A stretch of 64,000 nt of DNA from Bacillus sp. ISL-18 (GCF_018613415.1 NZ_JAGGQG010000010.1:159888-223887); one strand, 5' to 3'. Positions 43,431 through 53,363 are shown, counted from the first letter of the stretch. Numbers and translations: made by a program. Notes: generated by a model from the letters alone, not told the origin.

Positions 43431-43462
43431 AAAAAAAAAGGACCCGCCAAAATCTTGGCAGG
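43431..43462 (-). terminator. terminator of the small hypothetical gene
   Basis: CCCGCCAA / TTGGCAGG (43443-43450, 43455-43462; one G-T pair), then ten T on the minus strand. Confidence 0.75.
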
Positions 43463-43487
43463 CTTCATACAGCTCCTATTTAATGTA

Positions 43488-43772
43488 CTATTTCGTTGGC
43501 TTAAAAGAATCCTGTTCTTGAACATACCAATTTTCTTCTGGAACAATATTAGAGACCGTTAAAATGAATGAGGGAATCCGTTCTACATCAAAAACAATAG
43601 CTCCAATTTTCTTAGTAAACATGATAAAGGCACTCCCATGGGAAAATCCAGCTAAAGTCTTACCAATATGAAGTAAAGACATGAGTATAGCTTGCTTCTC
43701 ATCTGCTTCAATTAAAACTTGTGGTGAAAATCTTAAAATCCATTCTTCTCCATCAATAGAAAATCGGTACAT
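43488..43772 (-). CDS. hypothetical protein (94 aa)
   Basis: Small cytoplasmic protein beginning MYRFSIDGEEWILRFSPQVL with a mixed beta-helix pattern; GGGGGAG before the ATG and a terminator after the stop support a real gene. No family recognised. Confidence 0.6.
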   Translation of the reverse strand: MYRFSIDGEEWILRFSPQVLIEADEKQAILMSLLHIGKTLAGFSHGSAFIMFTKKIGAIVFDVERIPSFILTVSNIVPEENWYVQEQDSFKPTK

Positions 43773-43920
43773 GGGCTCCCCCTACCTCATATGACAAAGT
43801 TATTATTAAAACATATGAGGAAGAGACTATATTATATTCATCGAAGAATTATATTCATATTTATTAATAAATTATTCAGAACTTATCCGTTTTATAGGAA
43901 AAAACCACTTGTCAATTTCC

Positions 43921-43949
43921 TTGACTGTCCATTTTCATTATTGTATATT
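43921..43949 (+). promoter_or_regulatory. sigma-A promoter of cspD
   Basis: TTGACT (43921-43926), 17-nt spacer, TATATT (43944-43949). The implied leader is about 86 nt, the long untranslated leader usual for cold-shock genes. Confidence 0.8.
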
Positions 43950-44042
43950 TAAAGCATCATGTAAGCGAATATATTTCCTAGACATGATAATATTTAACTT
44001 GGTACCGAATGGTGCCACGATAGGCTTAGGAGGAAGAAGTAC

Positions 44043-44243
44043 ATGCAAAACGGTAAAGTAAAATGGTTTAACAACGAAAAAGGTTTTGGTTTTATCGAAG
44101 TTGAAGGCGGAGACGATGTATTCGTACATTTCAGCGCAATCCAAGGCGACGGCTTCAAATCATTAGAAGAAGGTCAAGAAGTTTCTTTCGAAATCGTTGA
44201 AGGAAACCGTGGACCACAAGCTGCTAACGTAGTAAAACTATAA
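44043..44243 (+). CDS. cspD: cold-shock protein CspD
   Basis: Single OB-fold RNA chaperone, 66 aa, with RNP1 KGFGFIEV and RNP2 VFVHFSAI. Nearly identical in pattern to B. subtilis CspD, including the opening [14 protein letters not shown] and the ending [16 protein letters not shown] before the ATG. Monocistronic with strong promoter and terminator; the neighbours ypeQ, ypeP and ypdQ keep the B. subtilis order. Confidence 0.96.
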   Translation: MQNGKVKWFNNEKGFGFIEVEGGDDVFVHFSAIQGDGFKSLEEGQEVSFEIVEGNRGPQAANVVKL

Positions 44244-44265
44244 TCATTTCTACTAACAACCATTC

Positions 44266-44295
44266 AAAGGCTGACGAAATTCGTTAGCCTTTTTA
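44266..44295 (+). terminator. terminator of cspD
   Basis: AAAGGCTGACGA / TCGTTAGCCTTT (44266-44277, 44281-44292; one G-T pair) followed by TTT. Confidence 0.8.
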
Positions 44296-44301
44296 ATATG
44301 C

Positions 44302-44487
44302 TTAATTTAATTTCTTACCATACTCGCGAAGCTGCTCGCCAACTGTACATTGAGAAATACAAAAACGATGAGCAGCTCTCCGCCCATCTGCTTTTTTGAT
44401 AAATTTATTCAAAAAGCAGCCATTACAATATTGATTCATCAAGCCTTCTACCTGGCTCAATAATTCCTTTCTCACTGAAGGCTTCAT
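44302..44487 (-). CDS. ypeQ: YpeQ zinc-finger domain protein
   Basis: 61 aa, two Cys pairs: YCNGCFLNKF and FCISQC, in the YpeQ/DUF2602 family of small zinc-binding proteins. ATG 44487; a GTG at 44499 lies inside the ribosome site. Conserved beside cspD and the RNase H-like gene; function unknown. Confidence 0.85.
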   Translation of the reverse strand: MKPSVRKELLSQVEGLMNQYCNGCFLNKFIKKADGRRAAHRFCISQCTVGEQLREYGKKLN

Positions 44488-44505
44488 GATGGGTAGCACC
44501 CTCCC

Positions 44506-45162
44506 CTATAGTATTAATGTTTTAGCAAAAATCTCTTTCCCCTCTAATGCTTGGGTAGCCAATTTATCAGCTTCCTTGTTTTCTTTTCGAGGAATTACCG
44601 TGAATTTCGGATGCATTCCTAATGCCTTCATTTTTTCTTCAATTCGGTCAAGCCAGCGGTTTAGGGTTTCTTCGTAACACGGCCAATCTCCTTCAAGCTG
44701 CTTTAATACCCCTTGAGAATCACCCTTAAACTCGCAGGATAAATGATGTACGCCTAGGTCTTCTAAGATATTTAATGCAAAATAAAATGCAGCATATTCT
44801 GCCTCATTGTTCGATTCCATTTCGTCAAATCGTTGATTTGCACGAATACGATACTTCTTTTTTCCTTGCTTAAAAAAGATAACAGCTCCAAGTCCACCCT
44901 GATTACTTTCCTTTTGAAAACCGCCGTCAAAAAAGACCGTTATGTCATGAGGATCCTCCTCAATTTCCGTTAGCAGTTTTTTCATTTCCTTCAAAATCCA
45001 AGATGTTCCTGCTTCGTCATAAAAGTATAACTCTGTTACTTTCCCGCTAGCTTCTAGTTCTTCAGCAAATTGAACTGCCAATTCACCTGTAATCCAATCA
45101 GAAGAACATTGAACCTTTTCATTACTCTTTACCTTATATATCCACTCAAGCTTATATTTCAT
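44506..45162 (-). CDS. ypeP: RNase H-like protein YpeP
   Basis: 218 aa. The N-terminal part is unusual (about 70 residues). It is followed by an RNase H fold with FFDGGFQKESNQGGLGAVIF, ESNNEAEYAAFYFAL, CEFKGDSQGVLKQL and ENKEADKLA, giving the D-E-D-D type acidic set. Related to the ribonuclease HI family; activity is uncertain in Bacillus homologues. Spaced 19 bp from ypeQ and probably co-transcribed. Confidence 0.85.
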   Translation of the reverse strand: MKYKLEWIYKVKSNEKVQCSSDWITGELAVQFAEELEASGKVTELYFYDEAGTSWILKEMKKLLTEIEEDPHDITVFFDGGFQKESNQGGLGAVIFFKQGKKKYRIRANQRFDEMESNNEAEYAAFYFALNILEDLGVHHLSCEFKGDSQGVLKQLEGDWPCYEETLNRWLDRIEEKMKALGMHPKFTVIPRKENKEADKLATQALEGKEIFAKTLIL

Positions 45163-45348
45163 TTTTTTTCAGCCTCTCATGATTGTTTTCTGCGTCTTAC
45201 CATCTAGCTTATTCTTTCATGATAAAACTATCGATGCTTTTATTCTGCCCACTTCTACCAAGAAAAATATTTACCTGCATGACGATATGAAAATATGTTA
45301 AACTTTTAATACTAAGGTGAACATTTATCATCCAAGGAGGAAGCAGTA

Positions 45349-45759
45349 TTGATTGAAGTCTATATTGATGGAGCAAGTGCTGGTAATCCTGGACCAAGCG
45401 GAGCCGGGATCTTTATTAAGGGAAACGGTACATCAGAAAAATATGCGATACCGCTTGGAAACATGTCAAATCATGAAGCAGAATTTCATGCTTTTATTGA
45501 AGCACTTGACATATGTTTAAAAAAAGGATTGGGCCAATCTATTGTTTCTTTTCGAACAGACTCTGAACTTGTAAATATGTCTGTGGAAAGAGAGTTTACT
45601 AAAAATAAATTGTATGCACCCCTACTGGATAGGGCGTTACAACTAACCAAAGAATTTGAATTATTCTTTATGAAGTGGATCCCTAGTGCTGAAAACAAAG
45701 TAGCAGATCAACTTGCTAGATTGGCGATTCAAAAAAATAGCCGTGAGGAGAAAAATTAG
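45349..45759 (+). CDS. ypdQ: RNase HI-like protein YpdQ
   Basis: 136 aa single-domain RNase H fold: YIDGASAGNPGPSGAG, NHEAEFHAFIEAL, FRTDSELV and ENKVADQLARLA carry the catalytic acidic residues. TTG start with AAGGAGG 7 nt upstream. Followed by a DMT transporter gene only 5 bp after the stop. Confidence 0.85.
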   Translation: MIEVYIDGASAGNPGPSGAGIFIKGNGTSEKYAIPLGNMSNHEAEFHAFIEALDICLKKGLGQSIVSFRTDSELVNMSVEREFTKNKLYAPLLDRALQLTKEFELFFMKWIPSAENKVADQLARLAIQKNSREEKN

Positions 45760-45764
45760 ACATC

Positions 45765-46685
45765 ATGAAACCATCATTAATTGCCGATTTAAGCCTGCTT
45801 TTTGTTACATTAATTTGGGGGACAACTTTTGTACTCGTTCAAAATGCGATTGATTTTCTCCCTCCCTTTGCTTTTAATGGCATTCGTTTTTCATTGGCAG
45901 CACTTCTTTTATTTTTATGTCTTCTCTTTTTTGATTTTAAACAGTTAAAACAGTTAAACTTAAAGTTATTAGGCTCGGGGGTATTTATCGGTTTATGGCT
46001 TTTTCTTGGCTATGTAACCCAGACCCTTGGTCTCTTGTATACCACAACATCTAAGGCAGGGTTTATCACTGGACTTAGCGTTGTATTGGTCCCGCTCTTC
46101 TCCATGTTTTTACTAAAACAATATCCGAGTAAAAATGCTGTCTTTGGCGTTATTGCCGCAACCATTGGGCTATTTTTATTAACGCTGGCTGATGTATCAG
46201 GTTTAAATATTGGTGATGGTTTTGTTTTTATCTGTGCAATTAGTTTTGGTATGCATATTATTATAACCGGTAAGGTCAGCAATAAATACCCTACTCTGCT
46301 TTTAACGGTTATTCAAATTTTAACGGTAGCCTTATTATCCATATTTTCTTCTTTCTTTTTTGAGGATTGGAGGAAGTCAGTAATGATCGAGGTTTTATTG
46401 TCAAAGGATGTTTTAGCTGCATTAATCGTTACCAGCGTTTTTGCAACAGCAATGGCTTTTTTTATTCAAACTAATTTTCAAAAGTATACATCTACAACCA
46501 GGGTTGCATTAATTTTTGCGATGGAGCCGGTTTTTGCCGCTCTAACAGGGTTTTTCTGGGCCCATGAACGCTTATCCATAAGTGCTCTTTTGGGTTGTAT
46601 TCTAATCTTGCTAGGAATGATTTTTGCCGAGCTTCCAGCAGGAAGGCTGGCATTGTTAAGAAAAAGTAAAAGTTTGGAAAGTTAA
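45765..46685 (+). CDS. EamA family (DMT) transporter
   Basis: Ten-helix drug/metabolite transporter of 306 aa made of two EamA repeats; the opening LLFVTLIWGTTFVLVQNAID and the second-half FATAMAFFIQTNFQKY/TTRVALIFAMEPVFAALTGF are typical. Likely exports a small metabolite or amino acid; the substrate is unknown. Close spacing to ypdQ (5 bp) suggests one transcript, although the GAGGAG site is 14 nt from the ATG. Confidence 0.88.
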   Translation: MKPSLIADLSLLFVTLIWGTTFVLVQNAIDFLPPFAFNGIRFSLAALLLFLCLLFFDFKQLKQLNLKLLGSGVFIGLWLFLGYVTQTLGLLYTTTSKAGFITGLSVVLVPLFSMFLLKQYPSKNAVFGVIAATIGLFLLTLADVSGLNIGDGFVFICAISFGMHIIITGKVSNKYPTLLLTVIQILTVALLSIFSSFFFEDWRKSVMIEVLLSKDVLAALIVTSVFATAMAFFIQTNFQKYTSTTRVALIFAMEPVFAALTGFFWAHERLSISALLGCILILLGMIFAELPAGRLALLRKSKSLES

Positions 46686-46686
46686 C

Positions 46687-46716
46687 AAGCTCCCATCATT
46701 GTCAGGGAGCTTTTCT
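46687..46716 (+). terminator. terminator of the DMT transporter gene
   Basis: AAGCTCCC / GGGAGCTT (46687-46694, 46705-46712) followed by TTCT. Confidence 0.75.
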
Positions 46717-46721
46717 AATTA

Positions 46722-46991
46722 TTAAATAGCCAATAATTCATTTTCCTTCACATATTTTAATGCAGCTTTCCTCGTATTAATATTATTGGCAGTTAACATC
46801 TCGAGCAAAGCTACATAGAAACTCCCGTCAAAACGTTTTTGCGCTTTTAAGGTTAATTCGATCGCGGTATTAATCATCTCATCAGAAGCATTAGTATAAT
46901 GTTTGCCGAAGAAAATAAAACCAACCGCATCGTCTTGAAAGTGAAAGCCCTTCCCTTTCAAGTAGTGCAAATAATCTTCAACTGTTAACAA
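46722..46991 (-). CDS. DUF6123-type small protein
   Basis: 89 aa, TTG start. FIFFGKHYTNASDEMINTAI and SFYVALLEMLTANNINTRK are the recurring pattern of this small Bacillus family. No known function. Confidence 0.65.
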   Translation of the reverse strand: MLTVEDYLHYLKGKGFHFQDDAVGFIFFGKHYTNASDEMINTAIELTLKAQKRFDGSFYVALLEMLTANNINTRKAALKYVKENELLAI

Positions 46992-47026
46992 GGTTTAGAC
47001 CAATCCTCTCCCACACATATGAACAG

Positions 47027-47518
47027 TTAAAATCTTAACTTAATTTTAGACAATTTTCTATCTTTTTTTGTTAAAAGGTGTCCAATTACCCCCACTAATA
47101 CTCCTAGAACTGCTCCTCCGACTACTTCCTCCGGCTGATGACCTAACATTTCTTTCAACTTTTTTGGGGCTTCTTGTTTATATTCCAGACTTTCTTCTTT
47201 ATTGATTTTTTCAATTAAATCATTCATTGAATTTACTCTAAGAGTAAGTTCTCCCGTCTGCCTTCTAACTCCTTGTGCATCATACATAACAATTAAGCCG
47301 TAGACAAGCGAAAGTGCAAAGTCAAAGGTTGGCAGTCCCCTTTGCAGTGCAATATACGTAGTCAAAGTGGAAACACCAGCAGAATGAGAACTTGGCATTC
47401 CGCCTGTTCCAAAAAATAAGTCTGGCCGCCATTCTTTCTTTTTAAAATAATGAATGGGAATCTTAACACCTTGGGCAAGACCAATGCTAAAAAGGGCTAA
47501 ATAAACACCTTTGTTCAT
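47027..47518 (-). CDS. divergent PAP2/DUF212 family membrane protein (YuiD-like)
   Basis: About 163 aa with three hydrophobic segments. GGMPSSHSAGVSTLT is the core acid-phosphatase-like motif of the family, followed by VYGLIVMYDAQGVRRQTG and VGGAVLGVLVGVIGHLL. Predicted membrane phosphatase-like protein; substrate unknown. ATG 47518 (AGAGGTG); an in-frame start at 47536 is too close to that site. Confidence 0.85.
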   Translation of the reverse strand: MNKGVYLALFSIGLAQGVKIPIHYFKKKEWRPDLFFGTGGMPSSHSAGVSTLTTYIALQRGLPTFDFALSLVYGLIVMYDAQGVRRQTGELTLRVNSMNDLIEKINKEESLEYKQEAPKKLKEMLGHQPEEVVGGAVLGVLVGVIGHLLTKKDRKLSKIKLRF

Positions 47519-47601
47519 CCTATCACCTCTACTCATTATTGTTTAGAAAGTGGTGTTTTATTATTCCTAGTGGAAATACTAAAAAAGTGGAGGTGAGTGT
47601 T

Positions 47602-47742
47602 TTGACTAAAAAAGGTAATGCTAGTCGCGGAGTGAAAGCTCCTGGTGTAAATCCTCAAGGATATGGGCAGGATGCAGAAATGACAGAGGATCCAAAAAGC
47701 CAATTAGAAAATAGGGCTAAGAAAAGTAATACAAAAATATAA
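47602..47742 (+). CDS. sspL: small acid-soluble spore protein SspL
   Basis: 46-aa spore protein: TTG start after GGAGGTG, and the signature GVNPQGYGQDAE with the C-terminal DPKSQLENRAKKSNTK, matching B. subtilis SspL. Expressed in the forespore in Bacillus. In B. subtilis it also lies beside the exonuclease gene ypcP. Confidence 0.92.
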   Translation: MTKKGNASRGVKAPGVNPQGYGQDAEMTEDPKSQLENRAKKSNTKI

Positions 47743-47768
47743 CACAACCATTCATTGTGGGTATGAGA

Positions 47769-47799
47769 AAAGGGTGTCCAAATGGTTGGGACACCCTTT
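47769..47799. terminator. terminator between sspL and ypcP
   Basis: AAAGGGTGTCC / GGACACCCTTT (47769-47779, 47789-47799). Serves both converging genes. Confidence 0.85.
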
Positions 47800-47803
47800 A
47801 TAT

Positions 47804-48697
47804 TTAGGAAATAATTGCCTCATCAAACGGAAGCAGCCGCTGTAAACCTCGAAGTTCCATTTCTTTCAATTTATTTAATGCTTTTTCCATGGGAATTTGC
47901 AGCCCAGCCTGATCCAGTTGACAGGTAACGGGAACATCACATTTTATTTCCGCTAAGGTTCTAGACAAATGGAGCATATCTAAATCTTGCTCTATTTTAG
48001 ATTTATGCGATTTTGATAAACGGTCAAGGTTCGAAATAATACCTTCTACATGTTCGAACTCTTTTAAAAGCTTAAGGGCTGTTTTTTCACCAATCCCTTT
48101 TACCCCTGGATAATTATCACTTGGATCACCCATAAGTGCCTTTAAATCAATCATCTGTCTTGGCATGATTCCCTTTTCTTCATAAAAGGTTTGTGGTGTA
48201 TGAACAAGGTAATTACCATATCCCTTTTTGAGTAAAATAACCGAAATATCCTCATCAAGTAGTTGAAGAATATCCTGGTCACCCGTTAAGATCGACACAT
48301 GGGCAGTATCCTTCATTTGCTGGGCAATCGTTCCTATACAATCATCTGCCTCATATCCAGTCAAGCCGATATTAGGAATATCAAAGGACTCAACCACCTC
48401 TTTGACCAAATCAAATTGTGGGATAAGCTCAATCGGAGCCTCGCCCCGATTACCTTTATAATCAGCAAATATTTCCGTTCGAAAGGTTTTACTACCCATA
48501 TCCCAGCAAACGACTAGATGTGTCGGCTTAAATTGAGATACAGCCGTAAATAAATGCTTAACAAAACCATGAATTCCATTAGTCGGAATTCCTTTTGAAT
48601 TTATCATAAATTGGCCTGTTACTGCAGTGGCATAAAAAGCGCGGAATAACAGTGCCATACCATCAACGAGCATTAGTGAAGGCTTTTGATTTTCCAA
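47804..48697 (-). CDS. ypcP: 5'-3' exonuclease (YpcP)
   Basis: Stand-alone 5' nuclease of 297 aa, like the N-terminal domain of DNA polymerase I. SLMLVDGMALLFRAFYA, YEADDCIGT, ILTGDQDILQLL (acidic metal ligands), and LMGDPSDNYPGVKGIGEKTALKLL with the helix-hairpin-helix. Acts in RNA primer removal and genome stability. Convergent with sspL. Confidence 0.92.
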   Translation of the reverse strand: MENQKPSLMLVDGMALLFRAFYATAVTGQFMINSKGIPTNGIHGFVKHLFTAVSQFKPTHLVVCWDMGSKTFRTEIFADYKGNRGEAPIELIPQFDLVKEVVESFDIPNIGLTGYEADDCIGTIAQQMKDTAHVSILTGDQDILQLLDEDISVILLKKGYGNYLVHTPQTFYEEKGIMPRQMIDLKALMGDPSDNYPGVKGIGEKTALKLLKEFEHVEGIISNLDRLSKSHKSKIEQDLDMLHLSRTLAEIKCDVPVTCQLDQAGLQIPMEKALNKLKEMELRGLQRLLPFDEAIIS

Positions 48698-48760
48698 TTT
48701 CTTAGTCCCCCTTTTGGTATACTAAAAAAACAGCACGTCTACCATTATACCATAAGAAGA

Positions 48761-49591
48761 CTAGGATGATGATTCAATTTTATTTTCATCATACGAAATC
48801 CAGTCACTAAAGCTTCCAATATACAGCTTCACTTTTTCAAAACCGGCTTCCTTTAGTGCCAGAAAATTGGGGACAGCCGTTACCCCAGAGCCACAATAAA
48901 CGATAATCGATTGATTGGAATCAAGATCACAGAATCGCTGCAATTGTTCAGAAACCGGCAAATAATGACCAGCCCTTACTCCCTCCATCCACGGTTTATT
49001 AAGAGCGCCTGGAATATGGCCAGCTTTTTTATCTATTGGTTCTTCTAAACCAAGATATCGCCTTTCTTCACGTGAATCAATTAAGACCTGGTTTTGGGTT
49101 TCAACAGCTATCTTGACTTCTTCAAAAGTTGCCAGTAATTCGGACCTAAGTTTTAATCGAAAATCAGCCTTTTCAAAAAGGGGGATTTCTACAGTTACAG
49201 GTAATTTTGATTCTTGCCAGGTTTTGAACCCGCCATCAAGTACAAACACTTTTTCATGGCCCATGTATTGCAAAAGCCACCAAAAACGAGCGGCAAAGGC
49301 CCCTTCTCCTTGATCATACGCAATGACAATTTTATCATTATCGATTCCTGCATCTTCGATCTTCCTAATCAAGTCGTCAATATCTGGCAATGGATGTCGA
49401 CCACCATGCTCCCCGGTGGTTCCTGATAAATCTTGTTCTAAATCAAAGTGGACTGCTCCAGGAATATGACCTTGTAAATAGTCTTTTTTTCCCTGTAATG
49501 GGTCAGCCAATGAAAACCGGCAATCAATTACTCTTACATTCTCATCATGTAAATTTCCCAATAACCATTCCCTGTCTTTTAAAAACCTCAT
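48761..49591 (-). CDS. sulfurtransferase (thiosulfate/3-mercaptopyruvate)
   Basis: 276 aa with two rhodanese domains. The active-site loop is CGSGVTA (Cys near 240); CG[S/T]GVT favours 3-mercaptopyruvate over thiosulfate. The inactive N-terminal copy contains IAYDQGEGAFAARFWWLL. Lies just downstream of dynA. The substrate is uncertain. Confidence 0.88.
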   Translation of the reverse strand: MRFLKDREWLLGNLHDENVRVIDCRFSLADPLQGKKDYLQGHIPGAVHFDLEQDLSGTTGEHGGRHPLPDIDDLIRKIEDAGIDNDKIVIAYDQGEGAFAARFWWLLQYMGHEKVFVLDGGFKTWQESKLPVTVEIPLFEKADFRLKLRSELLATFEEVKIAVETQNQVLIDSREERRYLGLEEPIDKKAGHIPGALNKPWMEGVRAGHYLPVSEQLQRFCDLDSNQSIIVYCGSGVTAVPNFLALKEAGFEKVKLYIGSFSDWISYDENKIESSS

Positions 49592-49609
49592 CCAGACGTC
49601 CCCCCTCCA

Positions 49610-52600
49610 TTATTCAGAAAGCTTTTGCTCTATTTCTCTTAAACGTTCGACCGAAACACCTCCATCTAATGCCGAAAGCAAACTTAAATAAAAATCTTCA
49701 GCCTGCCCCTCCATTTGTTGTAACAGAAGTGTAAAATTGTCACTTAATTCTACTACATAATGGTCATTTAGTCTGACCGCTTGTTCATTTAGATAATGAT
49801 CTGCCAACGGATTCAGAATTTGGAACAGTTCATCACTCATGAACTTCTTTTCGTTTTTCTCAAAAAAGGACTTAGGATTTTTAAAATAGGATAGTGCTTT
49901 ACTAAAATGCTGTTGGCTTACATCCTTAAAGGCAATTGGAAAATCAATTTGATTATTTTCCTTTTTATCAAATACTGAAAAGGAGAGATCACAGTTTACT
50001 TCATGAAAACTCCTCATGAGACGTTCTTGATAATCGATGATCTGCTTTTCCATAAACCGATCTAATCTAACGGTTGTTGCTCTAAGCTCTTGAGCGAAAT
50101 CGTAGCCAAAACTTTCCAAAAATTCTTCAAGACCAGTCTGTAAGGCTCGCTTCAAGTTGCGACCATCATCCCTTAAGGTAGACGGATTAAATGCCTCTTT
50201 AAAAAATTCACTAAACCGCAGGAAGACTCTTTGTTTAATATAAAAAACTAGTTCTTCTGCTTCTTGTATCATTCGATTTTGCATGGTTTCAACTTTTTGA
50301 TTTTCTAACAAATCCTTAATCTTGGCTTTTTGGTTTTCTAATTCAGTTCGTTTTTGCGCCTTACTATTCAAGTCTTGTTGAGAATTGTGGATAAGTGTAG
50401 TAACTAGTTCACGTACTCGCAACAATTCCTTTTCCGCGGAGGCAATGGCCATTTCCGTTAGGTCATCGGAAATAAATTGATAAAAGGCCTGCTCAAATCC
50501 TTTCATACCGGAGAATGATTCCGTATTCCCAGTCGTTTTCTCTTTTAATCCCAGAAGACTAGATAAGGAATAAAGATGAGGATTTCTAATCCCAAACTTC
50601 ATTAGATTTTCTTCTACATATTGGGAAACAAATTCCTTTTCTTCTTCATTTTCGGCAAGATCAATGGCATTAATGACGAAAAACATCTTATCCATTTGAA
50701 AGGATTCCTTTACACGTCCTAACTGTATTAGGAATTCACGATCTGCCTTCGAGAAAGCATGATTATAATACGTGACAAAGAGGATAGCATCAGAATTTTT
50801 AATATAATCGAAGGCTACGCCCGTGTGTCTAGCATTAATGGAATCGGCTCCAGGGGTATCTACTAATGTAATTCCTTTCCGTGTTATCTCACAATCATAG
50901 TAAAGCTCAATCCATTCCACGTAACAGGATTTTTCTTCCTGAGCCACAAATTCCTGGAATTCGGATAAGCCCGTTTCCTTTATCGTACCAAGTAATGGAA
51001 CAAACAGGTTATATCCTTTTTTAAATGCATGTAAAAAAGCAAAATGAGTTTTTTCAAGAACCGTTTGCCCTTGCTCAAGTATGATCCGATCAATTAAGGT
51101 TATTGCCTCCGAAAATCCGGCTGCATGCAGGTCAAAAACCTTTAAGGAACGATTTATATCTTCAAGCATTGTATTTGATTCTTTAAACTTAACTAGAACG
51201 GTCCCGTGTGAATATTGATCCGTTACTGGTTTGATTTTATTGATTGCTGCCGTAGTGGGATTAGGGGAGACAGGTAATACTTTTTCTCCTATTAAAGCGT
51301 TAGCAAATGAAGATTTCCCTGCACTAAAGGCACCAAATAAGGCAACCGTAAAACCCTTATTCTCTAAACGCTCTGCTTTCTCGGTTAATTCATTCGAAAT
51401 CTTGTGGAAACCAGGCAGGTCTTTGACAAGCTCCGAAGTATATCGCAGCTTTGCCGTTATTACCTTTAAGTGATTTCCTTTTGATTCCTTTTCGTTTTTG
51501 GTGACTACATGGTTCCTCTTTTTTTCCATTAAACTATCAGGCTTTGTTTTCAATTTCTTGAAGTCCCCTTTGGAATGAACAACTTCGTATTCTTCGGCTT
51601 CACTTGTGAAGAGATGATAAAGATCTTCCTCTATCGTTGTCTGTGAGGTCAACAGTTCATTTATCATTTTTTCTCTGTCTAAATGGGTGTGCTCATTCCG
51701 TTTAAGTTCTTCTAATGCGTTTACATACTTTTCAATTTTCCTGTATTCCTGTTCATATCTGTGCTGCAAGCCAGTACTCTGTTCTTTTAAAGCCGCAAAT
51801 AATATCGTTTTAAAGTCTGTTAACTGTTTCCTTGCATTTCTTTTGATTTCATTGGCTACGTCCTCCGTGTAATGAAGGATATAATCACCAGTAACACGCG
51901 CCCCAGGTTTAACTGTATTTCTTAATAAATCAACTGGAACAGGAATGGAATAGGATTGTGCTAAGCTATAAAGTTCAGGAAGATCAAGCTCGGCTGCTTT
52001 TAACGTATGGAGTAAAAATTCCCGGAGATGCCATTCCAGTTGTGTTTTTATTTTCTCCACAAGATCCTCATAAAAACTTGTTAATCGTTTATTTTTCTCC
52101 TCTTCCGTTTTTTGTTTGGAAAACAATATACCCACTTTAAATTCAGGCTGACAACTTTCCAAATATTTCTCAGCTAACTCTCTCGTTTGGAACGGCATGA
52201 GATAGGCAGTTTTCATGATTTGGGCAATTTCCAAATCAAATTCTCTTTCCTTTTTACCCGTTCCCTCTTTGACACTGTTCAGCTCAAATTCTAGTTTTTG
52301 ATAGTTTGCTGATAACTCTTGTTTCTCCTGCTCTGATAATTCATTGAGCACTTCTACTATAGGAGACAGCGCCTCTCCTTCCTGCTTTTTCAATTGGCTT
52401 AAGTGGTCTAGTGCAATTTTCTTTAATGAGTGATAAATAGATGGAACTAATAGCTGATCTTTCCCTGCCAGTTTGTCTGCAATAAATTCTTGGAGCTGCT
52501 GAAACTGATTATAAGGGTGATGTTTCTCTTTTAAAGAGGTATAAAAAATCCTTGAAGGTTTTACCCCCCATGATGCAAAAGAATCGATCACACTCGTTTG

Positions 52601-53257
52601 AAAGTCTTGAAATGTTAATTCCTCATCTTTATGTTTATCAATTTGATTGATGACAAGAAATACCTCTTTTCCTGCCTCCGTCAACTCTTTTGTAAATAAA
52701 AAATTTAATTCGGCTTGGACATGGTTGTAGTCCATTACATAAAAAATCAAATCAGCTAAATGGATAGCGGATTCTGTGGCGATCCGGTGAGCATCATCAG
52801 CTGAATCAATTCCAGGTGTATCCATGATAGTCGTATTTTCTGGTAACATTGATTGACTGTGACTAATCTCCACTTCCTCTATTGTGTCCCCGTCTTTACA
52901 ATAATTTTTGACTAGATCGTAGTCATATGGTGCCAAATATAGTCTTGGTTTTTCATTTTTGAAGAATACTTTTGCATAATCCTCACCCGTCTTTACCTTA
53001 ACAAGATTTGCACTTGTTGGAATGGGGCTAGCTGGGAGCAAATTCTCCCCAATTACCTGATTGATCATGGTCGATTTACCTGCTGAAAAATGGCCGCAAA
53101 AAGCAATTGAATACTCCCGATTCTCTAATTTTTTTGCTAGCTGTTTCACTTTTTCAGCTTGGACTGGATCATTCTGATTTCTTAAATATTCATAAATCGA
53201 AACAATTTTTCCTTTAAGTGTTTGAAAAGTTTCTACCCGTTTGGCTGTTTGCACCAT
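49610..53257 (-). CDS. dynA: dynamin-like protein DynA with two GTPase units
   Basis: 1215-aa fused double dynamin (B. subtilis YpbR/DynA is 1193 aa). First P-loop FCGHFSAGKSTMINQV near residue 55 with DTPGIDSA; second P-loop FGAFSAGKSSFANAL near residue 655 with VDTPGADS. Long helical stalk regions and hydrophobic tips fit membrane binding. Tethers and repairs membranes and helps resist phage and pore-forming agents. The two halves are paralogous units fused in one chain. Confidence 0.94.
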   Translation of the reverse strand: MVQTAKRVETFQTLKGKIVSIYEYLRNQNDPVQAEKVKQLAKKLENREYSIAFCGHFSAGKSTMINQVIGENLLPASPIPTSANLVKVKTGEDYAKVFFKNEKPRLYLAPYDYDLVKNYCKDGDTIEEVEISHSQSMLPENTTIMDTPGIDSADDAHRIATESAIHLADLIFYVMDYNHVQAELNFLFTKELTEAGKEVFLVINQIDKHKDEELTFQDFQTSVIDSFASWGVKPSRIFYTSLKEKHHPYNQFQQLQEFIADKLAGKDQLLVPSIYHSLKKIALDHLSQLKKQEGEALSPIVEVLNELSEQEKQELSANYQKLEFELNSVKEGTGKKEREFDLEIAQIMKTAYLMPFQTRELAEKYLESCQPEFKVGILFSKQKTEEEKNKRLTSFYEDLVEKIKTQLEWHLREFLLHTLKAAELDLPELYSLAQSYSIPVPVDLLRNTVKPGARVTGDYILHYTEDVANEIKRNARKQLTDFKTILFAALKEQSTGLQHRYEQEYRKIEKYVNALEELKRNEHTHLDREKMINELLTSQTTIEEDLYHLFTSEAEEYEVVHSKGDFKKLKTKPDSLMEKKRNHVVTKNEKESKGNHLKVITAKLRYTSELVKDLPGFHKISNELTEKAERLENKGFTVALFGAFSAGKSSFANALIGEKVLPVSPNPTTAAINKIKPVTDQYSHGTVLVKFKESNTMLEDINRSLKVFDLHAAGFSEAITLIDRIILEQGQTVLEKTHFAFLHAFKKGYNLFVPLLGTIKETGLSEFQEFVAQEEKSCYVEWIELYYDCEITRKGITLVDTPGADSINARHTGVAFDYIKNSDAILFVTYYNHAFSKADREFLIQLGRVKESFQMDKMFFVINAIDLAENEEEKEFVSQYVEENLMKFGIRNPHLYSLSSLLGLKEKTTGNTESFSGMKGFEQAFYQFISDDLTEMAIASAEKELLRVRELVTTLIHNSQQDLNSKAQKRTELENQKAKIKDLLENQKVETMQNRMIQEAEELVFYIKQRVFLRFSEFFKEAFNPSTLRDDGRNLKRALQTGLEEFLESFGYDFAQELRATTVRLDRFMEKQIIDYQERLMRSFHEVNCDLSFSVFDKKENNQIDFPIAFKDVSQQHFSKALSYFKNPKSFFEKNEKKFMSDELFQILNPLADHYLNEQAVRLNDHYVVELSDNFTLLLQQMEGQAEDFYLSLLSALDGGVSVERLREIEQKLSE

Positions 53258-53363
53258 TAACTTATTCCCCTTAGCATCGTAGTAATATTTTTTATTTTAT
53301 ACGATAATTCAAACATTTCCTATTATGTAATTTCCTTTTGGAGTGAAATTTTCAGGTAATACT